From Streptomyces sp. S.PB5 (GTDB lineage Bacteria; Actinomycetota; Actinomycetes; Streptomycetales; Streptomycetaceae): a DNA stretch of 64,000 bases. Positions 8,676 to 17,875 of this stretch are shown one piece after another; within the stretch, counting starts at the first letter, position 1; every line of letters begins with the position of its first letter. The position numbers and the translations under genes were made by a program. The stretch is from assembly GCF_030403745.1 (NCBI RefSeq), contig NZ_JAQMWP010000007.1:186001-250000 (forward strand), read 5' to 3'. The notes under the pieces are model-generated. The model was given only the letters and a program-made list of their open reading frames with translations. It made no database searches and had not been told where the DNA came from.

Positions 8676-8742
8676 CTGGTGCGTATGACGCGACGGCGCT
8701 AGCATGCCTCGCATATCTACGGCGCGAGCGAGACGAGGCACC

Positions 8743-10419
8743 ATGGCTCCCCTGCACTACGACTTCGTCATCGTCGGCGGCGGATCGGCCGGCAGCGCAC
8801 TGGCGAACAGGCTCTCCGCGGACCCGGCGAACCGGGTACTGGTCCTGGAGGCCGGCCGGTCCGACTACCCGTGGGACGTCTTCATCCAGATGCCCGCGGC
8901 GCTGACCTACCCCATCGGCAGCCGGTTCTACGACTGGAAGTACGAGTCCGAGCCCGAGCCCCACATGGGCGGCCGCCGCATCTACCACGCCCGCGGCAAG
9001 GTGTTGGGCGGCTCCAGCAGCATCAACGGCATGATCTTCCAGCGCGGCAACCCCATGGACTACGAGCGCTGGGCGGCCGACCCCGGCATGGAGACCTGGG
9101 ACTACGCGCACTGTCTGCCGTACTTCAAGCGCATGGAGAACTGTCTCGCGGCCGACCCCGACGACGAGTTCCGCGGCCACGACGGCCCCCTCGTCCTCGA
9201 ACGCGGCCCGGCCACCAACCCGCTGTTCACCGCCTTCCAGAAGGCCACCGAGGAAGCCGGATACGCACCGACGGACGACGTCAACGGCTACCGGCAGGAG
9301 GGCTTCGCCAAGTTCGACCGCAACGTCCACCGCGGGCGCCGGCTGTCGGCCTCGAAGGCGTACCTCAAGCCCGCACGCAGGCGCCCCAACCTCACCGTCA
9401 GGACCCGCGCCCTCGTCACCCGCGTCCTCTTCGAGGGCAAGAAGGCCGTCGGCGTCGAGTACCAGCGCGGCAAGGGCGCCCTTCAGCAGGTCCGCGCCAG
9501 GGAAGTCATCCTGTGCGGCGGCGCCATCAACTCCCCGCAGCTGCTCCAGCTCTCCGGCGTCGGCAACGCCGAGGAACTGCGCGCCCTCGGCATCGACGTG
9601 GTCCACGACCTCCCGGGCGTCGGCGAGAACATGCAGGACCACCTGGAGGTCTACATCCAGTACGCCTGCAAGCAGCCCGTCTCCATGCAGCCGTACCTGG
9701 CGAAGTGGCGCGCGCCCTTCATCGGACTGCAGTGGCTGTTCCGGAAGGGCCCGGCCGCCACCAACCACTTCGAGGCCGGCGGCTTCGCCCGCAGCAACGA
9801 CGACGTCGACTACCCCAACCTGATGTTCCACTTCCTGCCGATCGCGGTCCGCTACGACGGCTCCGTGCCCGCGGGCGGCCACGGCTACCAGGTGCACGTC
9901 GGGCCCATGTACTCCGACGCCATCGGCTCGGTGAAGATCAAGAGCAAGGACCCGCGCGAACACCCCGCCCTGCGCTTCAACTACCTCTCCACCGAGCAGG
10001 ACCGGCGCGAATGGGTCGAGGCGATCCGGGTGGCCCGCAAGCTCCTCAACCAGCCCGCCCTCGCCCCCTACAACGACGGGGAGATCTCGCCCGGACCGTC
10101 CGTGGAGAGCGACGAGGAGATCCTCGCCTGGGTCGCCAAGGACGGCGAGACCGCCCTGCACCCGTCCTGCACCTGCAAGATGGGCCCCGCCACCGACGAG
10201 ATGGCCGTCGTGGACCCCACCAGCATGCGGGTGCACGGAGTGGAGGGCCTCAGGGTCGTCGACGCCTCGGTCATGCCGTACGTCACCAACGGCAACATCT
10301 ACGCCCCGGTGATGATGGTCGCCGAGAAGGCCGCCGACCTGATCCTCGGCAAGGAGCCCCTCGCCCCCTCGAAGGCCGCCTACTACCGTCACCGCGACGC
10401 CCAGAAGCAGGCGGGGTAG
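8743..10419 (+). CDS. betA: Choline dehydrogenase-type GMC oxidoreductase
   Basis: 558 residues, the length of choline dehydrogenase. The FAD-binding motif VIVGGGSAGSALANRLS is near the N-terminus. GMC signature 1 includes GKVLGGSSSINGMIFQRG and signature 2 includes CGGAINSPQLLQLSG. The C-terminal catalytic region has LHPSCTCKMG and YVTNGNIYAPVMM, both typical of BetA. It would oxidise choline to betaine aldehyde and perhaps on to betaine. I chose the ATG at 8743 because it begins directly before the FAD motif after a GAGG site; an ATG at 8704 in frame is less likely. The next gene begins 3 bases after its stop. Confidence 0.9.
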   Translation: MAPLHYDFVIVGGGSAGSALANRLSADPANRVLVLEAGRSDYPWDVFIQMPAALTYPIGSRFYDWKYESEPEPHMGGRRIYHARGKVLGGSSSINGMIFQRGNPMDYERWAADPGMETWDYAHCLPYFKRMENCLAADPDDEFRGHDGPLVLERGPATNPLFTAFQKATEEAGYAPTDDVNGYRQEGFAKFDRNVHRGRRLSASKAYLKPARRRPNLTVRTRALVTRVLFEGKKAVGVEYQRGKGALQQVRAREVILCGGAINSPQLLQLSGVGNAEELRALGIDVVHDLPGVGENMQDHLEVYIQYACKQPVSMQPYLAKWRAPFIGLQWLFRKGPAATNHFEAGGFARSNDDVDYPNLMFHFLPIAVRYDGSVPAGGHGYQVHVGPMYSDAIGSVKIKSKDPREHPALRFNYLSTEQDRREWVEAIRVARKLLNQPALAPYNDGEISPGPSVESDEEILAWVAKDGETALHPSCTCKMGPATDEMAVVDPTSMRVHGVEGLRVVDASVMPYVTNGNIYAPVMMVAEKAADLILGKEPLAPSKAAYYRHRDAQKQAG

Positions 10420-10422
10420 ACC

Positions 10423-11259
10423 TTGGCCGCCACCGGGCTGCGGGCACTGCTCGAGAGCGTCCGTTACGAGGTGCTGCCCGCGAACGCCACCGAGGAGAAG
10501 GTCCTCGCCCATGTGCCGCGCGACGTCGTCGTCACCGTGACGGCGTCGCCGGTCAAGGGCCTGGAGCCGACCCTCGACCTCACCGGCAGGCTCGCCGCGC
10601 ACGGCTACCGGGTCGTCCCGCACGTGCCCGCGCGGCTGCTGCGGGACGAGGTGCACCTGAAGGAGGTCACCGACCGGCTGCGCGCGTCGAGGGTGGACGA
10701 CGTCTTCGTCCCGGCGGGCGATGCCGATCCGCCCGCCGGGGTCTACGAGGGCGCGCTGCCGGTGCTGCGCCGGCTGAGCGAGCTGGGCGGTCCGTTCGCG
10801 CGGGTCGGTGTCACCGGCTATCCCGAGAGCCATCCCCTCATCCACGACGACATCACGATCCAGTCGATGTGGGACAAGCGCGAGCACGCCACGTACATCG
10901 TGAGCAACCTCTGCTTCGACCCGCGGGTGCTGGGGGAGTGGGTCGCGCGGCTGCGGCGCCGGGGCGTCGCCCTGCCCGTGCACATCGGTGTCGCCGGGCC
11001 CGTGCAGCGGACGAAGCTGCTGGCCATGGCGACGAAGATCGGGGTGGGTGAGTCGACCCGCTTCCTGACGAAGCACGCCTCGTGGTTCGCACGGTTCGCG
11101 GCGCCCGGAGGCTACGCGCCCGAGAGACTGCTGACCCGTGCCGAGGCCGCGCTCACCGCGCCCGCGGCCGGGGTGGCCGGTCTTCATCTGTTCACGTTCA
11201 ATCAGATCGCGGAGACGGAGCGGTGGCGTCGTACGCTGCTGGACCGGGTGGACGGCTGA
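10423..11259 (+). CDS. Methylenetetrahydrofolate reductase-like protein
   Basis: 278 residues, MetF/MTHFR barrel family. Visible family marks are VRYEVLPA near residue 14, with the conserved acidic residue of the family, the region FARVGVTGYPESHP around residue 125, and a late GLHLFTFNQIAETERW, the usual end of the barrel. The start is TTG, 3 bases after the choline dehydrogenase stop, so it is operonic. Its likely job is handling methylene-THF made from dimethylglycine and sarcosine methyl groups, by reduction to methyl-THF. It is shorter and more diverged than housekeeping MetF, so the exact reaction is uncertain. Confidence 0.75.
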   Translation: MAATGLRALLESVRYEVLPANATEEKVLAHVPRDVVVTVTASPVKGLEPTLDLTGRLAAHGYRVVPHVPARLLRDEVHLKEVTDRLRASRVDDVFVPAGDADPPAGVYEGALPVLRRLSELGGPFARVGVTGYPESHPLIHDDITIQSMWDKREHATYIVSNLCFDPRVLGEWVARLRRRGVALPVHIGVAGPVQRTKLLAMATKIGVGESTRFLTKHASWFARFAAPGGYAPERLLTRAEAALTAPAAGVAGLHLFTFNQIAETERWRRTLLDRVDG

Positions 11260-11270
11260 ACGAGGAGACG

Positions 11271-12110
11271 ATGGCATCGGACGACTGGAAGCTGACCCGG
11301 ACCTTCCCCAGCTCCTCGGGAACCGTGCGCTGGGACCGTCTGGGCCCGCCGGACGGCCCGCCGGTCGTCCTCCTGCACGGCACTCCTTTCTCCTCTTACG
11401 TGTGGCGGGCCGTGGCCCGCTCACTCGCCCGCGACCACCAGGTGTTCGTGTGGGACATGCCCGGCTACGGGGCCTCCGAGAAGGCCGCAGGGCAGGACGT
11501 GTCCCTGGCCGCCCAGGGCCGCGTCCTCACCGAGTTGCTGGGCCACTGGGGCCTTACGGAGCCGCTCGTGGTCGCCCATGACTTCGGAGGCGCGGTGGCC
11601 CTGCGGGCCCATCTGCTGCATGCCGCCCGCTATCGCGCCCTCGCCCTGGTGGACCCGGTCGCGCTGGCACCGTGGGGCTCCCCCTTCTTCCGGCTCGTCC
11701 GCGAACACGCCGAGGTCTTCGAACAGCTGCCGCCCGCCCTCCACGGCGCCCTGGTGCGCGAGTACGTGAGTTCGGCCAGCAGCCCCGGCCTGCACCCCGC
11801 CGTCCTCGACCGCCTTGTCGAGCCCTGGCTGGACGACCCCGGCCGGCCTGCCTTCTACCGGCAGATCGCCCAGGCCGACCAGCGCCACACCGACGAGATC
11901 CAGGGCCGCTACGGCGAGATCGGCATCCCCGTGCTCGTCTGCTGGGGTGAGGACGACACCTGGATCCCGGTGGCGAAGGGCCGCGAGCTCGCCGCGCTCG
12001 TCCCCGGCGCCCGTTTCGAACCGGTCACCGGAGCGGGCCACCTCGTCCAGGAGGACGCCCCCGCGCAGCTCACGGCGGCGCTGCTGGTCTTTCTGCAGCG
12101 TCAGTTGTGA
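11271..12110 (+). CDS. Alpha/beta hydrolase with aspartate nucleophile
   Basis: 279 residues, one complete alpha/beta hydrolase domain. The oxyanion motif HGTPFSSYVW is near residue 36. The nucleophile elbow is VAHDFGGAVA, with Asp104 where esterases carry Ser, as in haloalkane dehalogenases, fluoroacetate dehalogenases and epoxide hydrolases. The acid is likely in WGEDDTWIP and the histidine in GAGHLVQED. The ATG at 11271 follows GAGGAGA, 12 bases after the MetF-like gene, so it probably belongs to the betA unit. Its substrate is unknown; a haloalkane-type reaction is not evident from choline metabolism. Confidence 0.82.
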   Translation: MASDDWKLTRTFPSSSGTVRWDRLGPPDGPPVVLLHGTPFSSYVWRAVARSLARDHQVFVWDMPGYGASEKAAGQDVSLAAQGRVLTELLGHWGLTEPLVVAHDFGGAVALRAHLLHAARYRALALVDPVALAPWGSPFFRLVREHAEVFEQLPPALHGALVREYVSSASSPGLHPAVLDRLVEPWLDDPGRPAFYRQIAQADQRHTDEIQGRYGEIGIPVLVCWGEDDTWIPVAKGRELAALVPGARFEPVTGAGHLVQEDAPAQLTAALLVFLQRQL

Positions 12111-12214
12111 CGGCCGGGCGGCGCGCGGGAATTCGTATACGACGGAGTCCCTGACCGGGCAGCCGCTCACGACGCGGACCCGTCCACCGTGCCAAATCGT
12201 CATCGGTGAACCCC

Positions 12215-12243
12215 TTGACGTGTGTCCGGACATTCGCCACTGT
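12215..12243 (+). promoter_or_regulatory. Candidate promoter of the betaine aldehyde dehydrogenase unit
   Basis: TTGACG, 17 bases, then CACTGT. The -35 is good; the -10 is weak. The support is that dimethylglycine oxidase has the same layout (TTGACA-N17-CACATT) with the same tandem motif starting at nearly the same distance after the -10. Confidence 0.4.
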
Positions 12244-12279
12244 GTTCCACCACAAGCAATTGGGTGCATGATGCGCAAC
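12244..12279. promoter_or_regulatory. Tandem GTTGC-N7-GCAAC-like sites upstream of betaine aldehyde dehydrogenase
   Basis: Two 17-base sites, 19 bases start to start: GTTCC-N7-GCAAT at 12244-12260 and GGTGC-N7-GCAAC at 12263-12279. Each deviates by one or two bases from the perfect copies at 8659 and 18012. Placement directly after the putative -10 suggests a repressor site. The 19-base phasing matches the pair at 17993-18028. Confidence 0.5.
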
Positions 12280-12304
12280 GAATTTCGGTTGAAAGGCTCG
12301 GCGC

Positions 12305-13774
12305 GTGGCAGACCTGTATGTGGCTGGCGAATGGCGGGATCCGGTGGCCGGCGGGCACCGGGAGATCCGATGTCCCGCTGACGGCTCCCTCGCGGCGACC
12401 GTCTCGGAAGGGACCCGCCCCGACACCGAGGCGGCGATCGCCGCCGCCCGCCGCGCCTTCGACGAAGGCCCCTGGCCGCGGACCCCCGAGCACGAGCGCG
12501 CCGCCCTGCTGCTGCGCACCGCCGACATCCTCGAGCGCGACGCCAAGGAGTTCGCCCGCGCCGAGTCCCTCGACACCGGCAAGCGCCTGGCGGAGAGCGA
12601 GTACGACATCGCCGACGTCGTCTCCTGCTTCCGCTACTACGGCGGTCTCGGCGGCACCGACGCGGGCCGCACGATCGACACCGGCCGCGACGACGCCGTC
12701 AGCCGCGTGGTGTACGAACCGGTCGGCGTCTGCGGACTGATCACCCCCTGGAACTACCCGCTGCTGCAAGCCAGTTGGAAGGTCGCCCCGGCCCTGCTCG
12801 CCGGCAACACGATCGTCCTGAAGCCCAGCGAGCTCACCCCCTCCACCTCCATCCTGCTGATGAAGGCCCTGGAGGAGGCCGGACTCCCCGCCGGCGCCGC
12901 CAACCTCGTCCTGGGCGCCGGCCCCGAGGCGGGCGCCCCCCTCTCCGACCACCCGGACGTCGACATGGTCTCCTTCACCGGCGGCCTGGAGACCGGCAAG
13001 CGCATCATGGCGACCGCCGCGGCCGGCGTGAAGAAGGTGGCCCTCGAACTCGGCGGCAAGAACCCCAACGTGGTCTTCGCCGACGCCGACTTCGAGACGG
13101 CCGTGGACTTCGCCCTCACCGCCGTCTTCCTGCACTCCGGGCAGGTCTGCTCGGCCGGCGCCCGGCTGATCGTCGAGGACTGTCTGCACGACCGCTTCGT
13201 CGACGAGGTCGTCCGCCGCGCCCGGCTGATCCGCCTCGGCGGCCCCTTCGACCCGGAGGCCGAGACCGGGGCGCTGATCTCCGCACAGCACCTGGCGAAG
13301 GTCGAGGCGTACGTCGCCGCGGGCCTCGCCGAGGGGGCCGTACTGCGCTGCGGCGGCGCGCGACCCGACGACCCGGCCCTCGCGTCCGGCCACTTCTACC
13401 CGCCGACCGTCCTCGACGAGTGCACGCAGGACATGCGCGTGGTGCACGAGGAGTCCTTCGGACCCGTGCTCACCGTGGAGCGCTTCAGCGGCGAGGACGA
13501 CGCCGTACGCATCGCCAACGACACCGAGTACGGGCTCGCCGGTGCCGTGTGGACCCAGGACGCCGGCAAGGCCCAGCGGGTCGCCCGGCGGCTGCGGCAC
13601 GGCACGGTGTGGATCAACGACTACCACCCTTATGTGCCGCAAGCGGAATGGGGTGGCTTCGGGCACTCGGGCGTGGGCCGGGAGCTGGGACCGACCGGTC
13701 TGAACGAGTACCGAGAGCCCAAACACATATGGCAGAACATCCAACCCCGGCCGCAGCGCTGGTTCAGCGGCTGA
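12305..13774 (+). CDS. betB: Betaine aldehyde dehydrogenase-type ALDH
   Basis: 489 residues, NAD(P)-dependent aldehyde dehydrogenase superfamily. LITPWNYPLLQASWKVAPAL is the nucleotide-binding lead-in. The general-base Glu is in ALELGGKNPNVVF near residue 250, and the catalytic Cys is in FLHSGQVCSAGAR near residue 284. The sequence around it and the end GLNEYREPKHIW fit the BetB group. It would oxidise betaine aldehyde to glycine betaine. The start is GTG at 12305 behind GAAAGG. It is followed 20 bases later by the importer ATPase, so uptake and oxidation may share one transcript. Related gamma-aminobutyraldehyde dehydrogenases cannot be fully excluded. Confidence 0.85.
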   Translation: MADLYVAGEWRDPVAGGHREIRCPADGSLAATVSEGTRPDTEAAIAAARRAFDEGPWPRTPEHERAALLLRTADILERDAKEFARAESLDTGKRLAESEYDIADVVSCFRYYGGLGGTDAGRTIDTGRDDAVSRVVYEPVGVCGLITPWNYPLLQASWKVAPALLAGNTIVLKPSELTPSTSILLMKALEEAGLPAGAANLVLGAGPEAGAPLSDHPDVDMVSFTGGLETGKRIMATAAAGVKKVALELGGKNPNVVFADADFETAVDFALTAVFLHSGQVCSAGARLIVEDCLHDRFVDEVVRRARLIRLGGPFDPEAETGALISAQHLAKVEAYVAAGLAEGAVLRCGGARPDDPALASGHFYPPTVLDECTQDMRVVHEESFGPVLTVERFSGEDDAVRIANDTEYGLAGAVWTQDAGKAQRVARRLRHGTVWINDYHPYVPQAEWGGFGHSGVGRELGPTGLNEYREPKHIWQNIQPRPQRWFSG

Positions 13775-13794
13775 ACGCCGAAGGAAGGTCGAAC

Positions 13795-14874
13795 GTGACC
13801 ACACAGACCGAGGTGCCACAGCGGCGCGGCACGCCCGAGGACTCGACCCCGGTCATCTCCGTGCGCCGGCTGTGGAAGGTGTTCGGGCCGAAGGCCGACC
13901 AGGTCCCGGACTCGGAGGAGCTGTGCGGCCTGACCCGCCGCGAGCTCATGGACCGCACCGGATGCACCGCCGCGGTCCGCGACGTCCACTTCGACGTCTC
14001 GCCCGGCGAGGTGTTCGTGGTCATGGGCCTGTCCGGCTCCGGCAAGTCCACGCTGGTGCGATGTCTGACCCGGCTGATCGAACCCACCGCGGGCGAGGTC
14101 GTCTTCGAGGGCGAGGACATCCGCAAGGCCGACGACAAGCGCCTGCGCGAACTGCGGCGCAGCAAGTTCTCCATGGTCTTCCAGCACTTCGGTCTGCTGC
14201 CCCATCGGCGCGTCGTCGACAACGTGGCGTTCGGACTGGAGATCCGGGGCATGAGCCGGGCCGAGCGCACCAAACGGGCTCTGGAAGTCGTCGAGTTGGT
14301 CGGCCTGTCCGGATACGAGAACTCCTACCCCGACCAGTTGTCCGGCGGTATGCAGCAACGCGTCGGCCTGGCAAGGGCGTTGGCGGGCGACCCGGACGTG
14401 CTCTTCTTCGACGAGCCGTTCTCCGCTCTCGACCCGCTGATCCGCCGTGACATGCAGAACGAGGTCATCCGGCTGCACCGCGAGGTCGGCAAGACGATGG
14501 TGTTCATCACCCACGACCTCTCCGAGGCCCTCAAGCTCGGTGACCGCATCCTCATCATGCGCGACGGCAAGATGGTCCAGTGCGGTACCGGCGACGAACT
14601 CGTCGGCGCCCCCGCGGACGACTACGTACGCGAGTTCGTCAAGGACGTGCCGCGCGGTGACGTCCTCACCCTGCGCTGGATCATGCGCCCGCCGGCCGAC
14701 GGCGACGAACTCGACGGTCCCGAACTCGGCCCGGACGTCGTGGTGAAGGAGGCCACCCGGGCGGTGCTCGCGGCCGACAAGCCGGTCAAGGTCGTCGAGA
14801 ACGGCAAGCTGCTCGGCATCGTCGGCGACGAGGAGATCCTCGCGGTGGTCGCCGGGCAGGAAGGCGGCGCGTGA
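13795..14874 (+). CDS. Glycine betaine/proline ABC importer, ATP-binding subunit
   Basis: 359 residues. Walker A is GLSGSGKST, the Q-loop area is VFQHFGLLPHR, the signature is LSGGMQQR, and Walker B is VLFFDEPFSALD. The early segment LCGLTRRELMDRTGCTAAV is characteristic of ProV/OpuAA-type ATPases. A short C-terminal CBS-like stretch (VVENGKLLGIVGDEEIL) follows; only one such unit is visible, where OpuA usually has two for ionic-strength sensing. The GTG at 13795 lies behind AAGGAAGG. It joins the permease through a TGATG overlap. In this setting it more likely serves carbon/nitrogen supply than pure osmoprotection. Confidence 0.92.
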   Translation: MTTQTEVPQRRGTPEDSTPVISVRRLWKVFGPKADQVPDSEELCGLTRRELMDRTGCTAAVRDVHFDVSPGEVFVVMGLSGSGKSTLVRCLTRLIEPTAGEVVFEGEDIRKADDKRLRELRRSKFSMVFQHFGLLPHRRVVDNVAFGLEIRGMSRAERTKRALEVVELVGLSGYENSYPDQLSGGMQQRVGLARALAGDPDVLFFDEPFSALDPLIRRDMQNEVIRLHREVGKTMVFITHDLSEALKLGDRILIMRDGKMVQCGTGDELVGAPADDYVREFVKDVPRGDVLTLRWIMRPPADGDELDGPELGPDVVVKEATRAVLAADKPVKVVENGKLLGIVGDEEILAVVAGQEGGA

Positions 14875-16874
14875 TGACCGTCGTCATCGAGAAACCCGAG
14901 AAGACGGGGACGGCGGAGCCACCCGCACCGGCCAAGGAGGCGCGCAGGATCAGCCGGTCCATGGTGATCGCCGCGATCCTCTTCGTCTGGCTGGTGCTCT
15001 TCGCGATCCTGCGCGGCAAGCAGACCCTGACGCTGGCCGCCGCCGATCTGACCGACCTGCACCGGTGGTTCAACGACGTCAACGACTCGATCGGCGCGAA
15101 CCGCAACTCCAACCCGCTCTTCCTGTACTTCTTCAACGAGATCCGCCTGGTCATCGACTCCGTGGTGACCTTCGTGCAGGAGCTGATCTCCCAGCCGGCC
15201 GGCGACCGGCCCCTCCCGCAGATCGGCTGGCTCGGGGTCGTCGGCGTCGCCGGCTTCCTGTCCTGGGCCGTCGGCAACTGGCGCGTCGCGCTCCTCGCGG
15301 TCGCCGGCTTCACCTTCCTCGGCCTGCAGGGCCTGTGGCAGGAGAGCATGGACACCCTGGCGCTCACGCTCTCCGCGGTCGCCGTGGCGCTGCTGTTCGC
15401 GATCCCGCTGGGGGTGTGGGCGGGGCTGTCCGACCGGTTCAACCGGATCCTGACGCCCTTCCTGGACTTCATGCAGACGATGCCGACCTTCGTCTACCTG
15501 GCCCCGCTGACCCTGTTCTTCCTCATCGGCCCGGCCTCCGCCACCATCGCCACCCTGATCTACGCGGCACCTCCCGCGATCCGTATCACCGCGCACGCCA
15601 TCCGTTCCGTACCGCACACCACGGTCGAGGCGGCCGACTCGCTCGGCGCCACCCGGCGGCAGTCCCTGACGAAGGTGCTGCTGCCGATGTCCAAGCGGAC
15701 CGTGGTCATGGGCGTCAACCAGACCATCATGGCCGCGCTCGCCATGGTGACCATCGCCGCCCTGATCGACGCGCCCGGCCTCGGCAAGACGGTTCTGCAG
15801 GCGCTCCAGTCGCTCGACGTCGGCACCGCGTTCAACGCGGGTCTGGCCATCGTGGTCCTCGCCATCGTGCTGGACCGCGTGACGACCGCGGCGGCGGGGC
15901 GCGAGGAGGCGGCCCGGCACTCGAAGAACCGCCTCCTGGCCTGGCGGCGCCAGCTGCTGGGCGCGGGTGCGGTGGTCGCGGCGGTCCTCGTCTACCTCTC
16001 GCACACCTATGTGTGGGCGGCGGAGTTCCCCGGCGAGGGCGGCACGGGCACCGCCATCCGCAAGGGCGCGGACAACGTCACCACCTGGGCGCAGGACAAC
16101 CTGTCGGGCCTGACCAACGCCTTCCGTGACGCCATCACCAACGGCCTGCTCAATCCCTTCCAGTCGCTGCTCACCGACTCCCCGTGGTGGCTGGTCGGGG
16201 CGGTCCTGATCGCGCTCGGCGTCGTCCTCGGGGGCCGGACCGCGGGTATCACCACCGCGGTCTGCGTGGGCCTGCTGGTCGCCACCGGCGTGTGGTCGGA
16301 CAGCATGACGACCCTGGCCTCGACCGCCGTCGCCACGGTGCTGGTGATGCTGCTCGGCATCGTCTTCGGCGTCTGGATGGGCCGCAGCGCCCTCGTCGAC
16401 CGGCTCCTGCGGCCCACACTGGACGCGGCCCAGGTCATGCCGCCGTTCGTCTATCTCGTGCCGTTCCTCGCCCTGTTCGGCGCGACCCGCTTCACGGCGA
16501 TCGTCGCGGCCGTCGTCTACGCGGCACCGGTCGCGATGAAGATCATCGCGGACGGGGTGCGGAACGTGCCCGCCGCCACCGTGGAGGCGGCCACCTCCGC
16601 CGGGTGCAACACCTGGCAGATCATCACCAAGGTCCAGCTGCCGATGGCCCGCAGCGCCCTGACCCTCGCCACCAACCAGGGCCTGATCTATGTGCTGTCG
16701 ATGGTCGTGGTGGGCGGTCTGGTGGGTGCGGGCGCCCTCGGCTACGACGTCGTGGCCGGGTTCTCCCAGGGGCAGCTGTACGGCAAGGGCCTGGCGGCCG
16801 GGCTCGCCATCGTCCTGCTGGGCGTCATGTTCGACCGGATCACTCAGGCAGCGGCTCGCCGCACCACCGCATAA
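14874..16874 (+). CDS. Glycine betaine/proline ABC importer, double-length permease
   Basis: 666 residues, about twice the size of ProW. There are two copies of the binding-protein-dependent permease domain. The first has the EAA-type loop with VEAADSLGATRRQSLTKV and the second VEAATSAGCNTWQIITKV, each with about five to six hydrophobic helices around it. A single polypeptide could therefore form the whole transmembrane pore. The start ATG overlaps the ATPase stop by one base; a GTG three bases earlier is possible. The lipoprotein gene follows 13 bases later behind AAGGAG. Confidence 0.9.
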   Translation: MTVVIEKPEKTGTAEPPAPAKEARRISRSMVIAAILFVWLVLFAILRGKQTLTLAAADLTDLHRWFNDVNDSIGANRNSNPLFLYFFNEIRLVIDSVVTFVQELISQPAGDRPLPQIGWLGVVGVAGFLSWAVGNWRVALLAVAGFTFLGLQGLWQESMDTLALTLSAVAVALLFAIPLGVWAGLSDRFNRILTPFLDFMQTMPTFVYLAPLTLFFLIGPASATIATLIYAAPPAIRITAHAIRSVPHTTVEAADSLGATRRQSLTKVLLPMSKRTVVMGVNQTIMAALAMVTIAALIDAPGLGKTVLQALQSLDVGTAFNAGLAIVVLAIVLDRVTTAAAGREEAARHSKNRLLAWRRQLLGAGAVVAAVLVYLSHTYVWAAEFPGEGGTGTAIRKGADNVTTWAQDNLSGLTNAFRDAITNGLLNPFQSLLTDSPWWLVGAVLIALGVVLGGRTAGITTAVCVGLLVATGVWSDSMTTLASTAVATVLVMLLGIVFGVWMGRSALVDRLLRPTLDAAQVMPPFVYLVPFLALFGATRFTAIVAAVVYAAPVAMKIIADGVRNVPAATVEAATSAGCNTWQIITKVQLPMARSALTLATNQGLIYVLSMVVVGGLVGAGALGYDVVAGFSQGQLYGKGLAAGLAIVLLGVMFDRITQAAARRTTA

Positions 16875-16887
16875 GGAGCACCACACC

Positions 16888-17850
16888 ATGGCAAGACACT
16901 GGCGAGCCGGCGCGGCCGGCATAGCGATCCTCGGCCTCACCGTGACGGCCTGCGGCGGGGCGAAGGTCGGCGACGAAAGCGCCGGCGGCTCGGGTGAGTC
17001 AGGCAAGTGCGGCACGTTCAACCTCGCGGTCAACCCGTGGGTCGGCTACGAGGCCAACGCGGCGGTCCTCGCCCACGTCGCGGAGAACGACCTCGGCTGC
17101 AAGGTCACCTCGAAGGACCTGAAGGAAGAGATCGCCTGGCAGGGCTTCGGAACGGGTGAGGTCGACGCCGTCGTGGAGAACTGGGGCCACGACGACCTGA
17201 AGAAGAAGTACATCACCGACCAGAAGACCGCCGTCGAGGCCGGCCCGACCGGCAACGAAGGCCTCATCGGCTGGTACGTGCCGCCGTGGCTGGCCGAGGC
17301 GCACCCGGACATCCTCGACTGGAACAACCTCAACAAGTACGCGGCGAAGTTCAAGACCTCGGAGTCCGGCGGCAAGGGCCAGCTCCTCGACGGGGACCCG
17401 TCGTTCGTCACCAACGACGAGGCCTTGGTGAAGAACCTGAAGCTGGACTTCAAGGTGGTGTACGCGGGCAGCGAGACCGCACTCATCCAGGCTTTCCGCA
17501 AGGCGGAGAAGAACAAGGAATGGGTGATCGGCTACTTCTACGAGCCGCAGTGGTTCATGTCCGAGGTGGCGCTGAAGAAGGTCAAGCTGCCGGAGTACAA
17601 GTCGGGCTGCGACGCCGACGCGGAGAAGGTGAACTGCGACTACCCGGTGTACAAGCTGGACAAGATCGTCAGCGCCAGGTTCGCCAAGTCCGGCAGCCCC
17701 GCCTATGACCTGGTCAAGAACTTCACCTGGACGAACGACGATCAGAACACCGTCGCCAAGTACATCGCGGTGGACAAGATGACGCCCGAGGCGGCGGCGA
17801 AGAAGTGGGTCGACGCCAACCGCGCCAAGGTGGACGCCTGGATCAAGTGA
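16888..17850 (+). CDS. Glycine betaine ABC importer, substrate-binding lipoprotein
   Basis: 320 residues. The N-terminal signal ends in a lipobox LTVTACGG, so it is anchored outside the membrane. The mature part is an OpuAC/ProX-type binding domain: FNLAVNPWVGYEANAAV, AWQGFGTGEVDAVVENWG, and several tryptophans (W in NPWVGY, WYVPPW, QWFMSE) that can form an aromatic cage for a quaternary ammonium group. The ATG at 16888 is 13 bases after the permease stop. A very strong terminator hairpin follows 26 bases after the stop, closing the betB-importer operon. Confidence 0.92.
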   Translation: MARHWRAGAAGIAILGLTVTACGGAKVGDESAGGSGESGKCGTFNLAVNPWVGYEANAAVLAHVAENDLGCKVTSKDLKEEIAWQGFGTGEVDAVVENWGHDDLKKKYITDQKTAVEAGPTGNEGLIGWYVPPWLAEAHPDILDWNNLNKYAAKFKTSESGGKGQLLDGDPSFVTNDEALVKNLKLDFKVVYAGSETALIQAFRKAEKNKEWVIGYFYEPQWFMSEVALKKVKLPEYKSGCDADAEKVNCDYPVYKLDKIVSARFAKSGSPAYDLVKNFTWTNDDQNTVAKYIAVDKMTPEAAAKKWVDANRAKVDAWIK

Positions 17851-17875
17851 TCCGCAGGTCACAAGCCGGTCGAAC

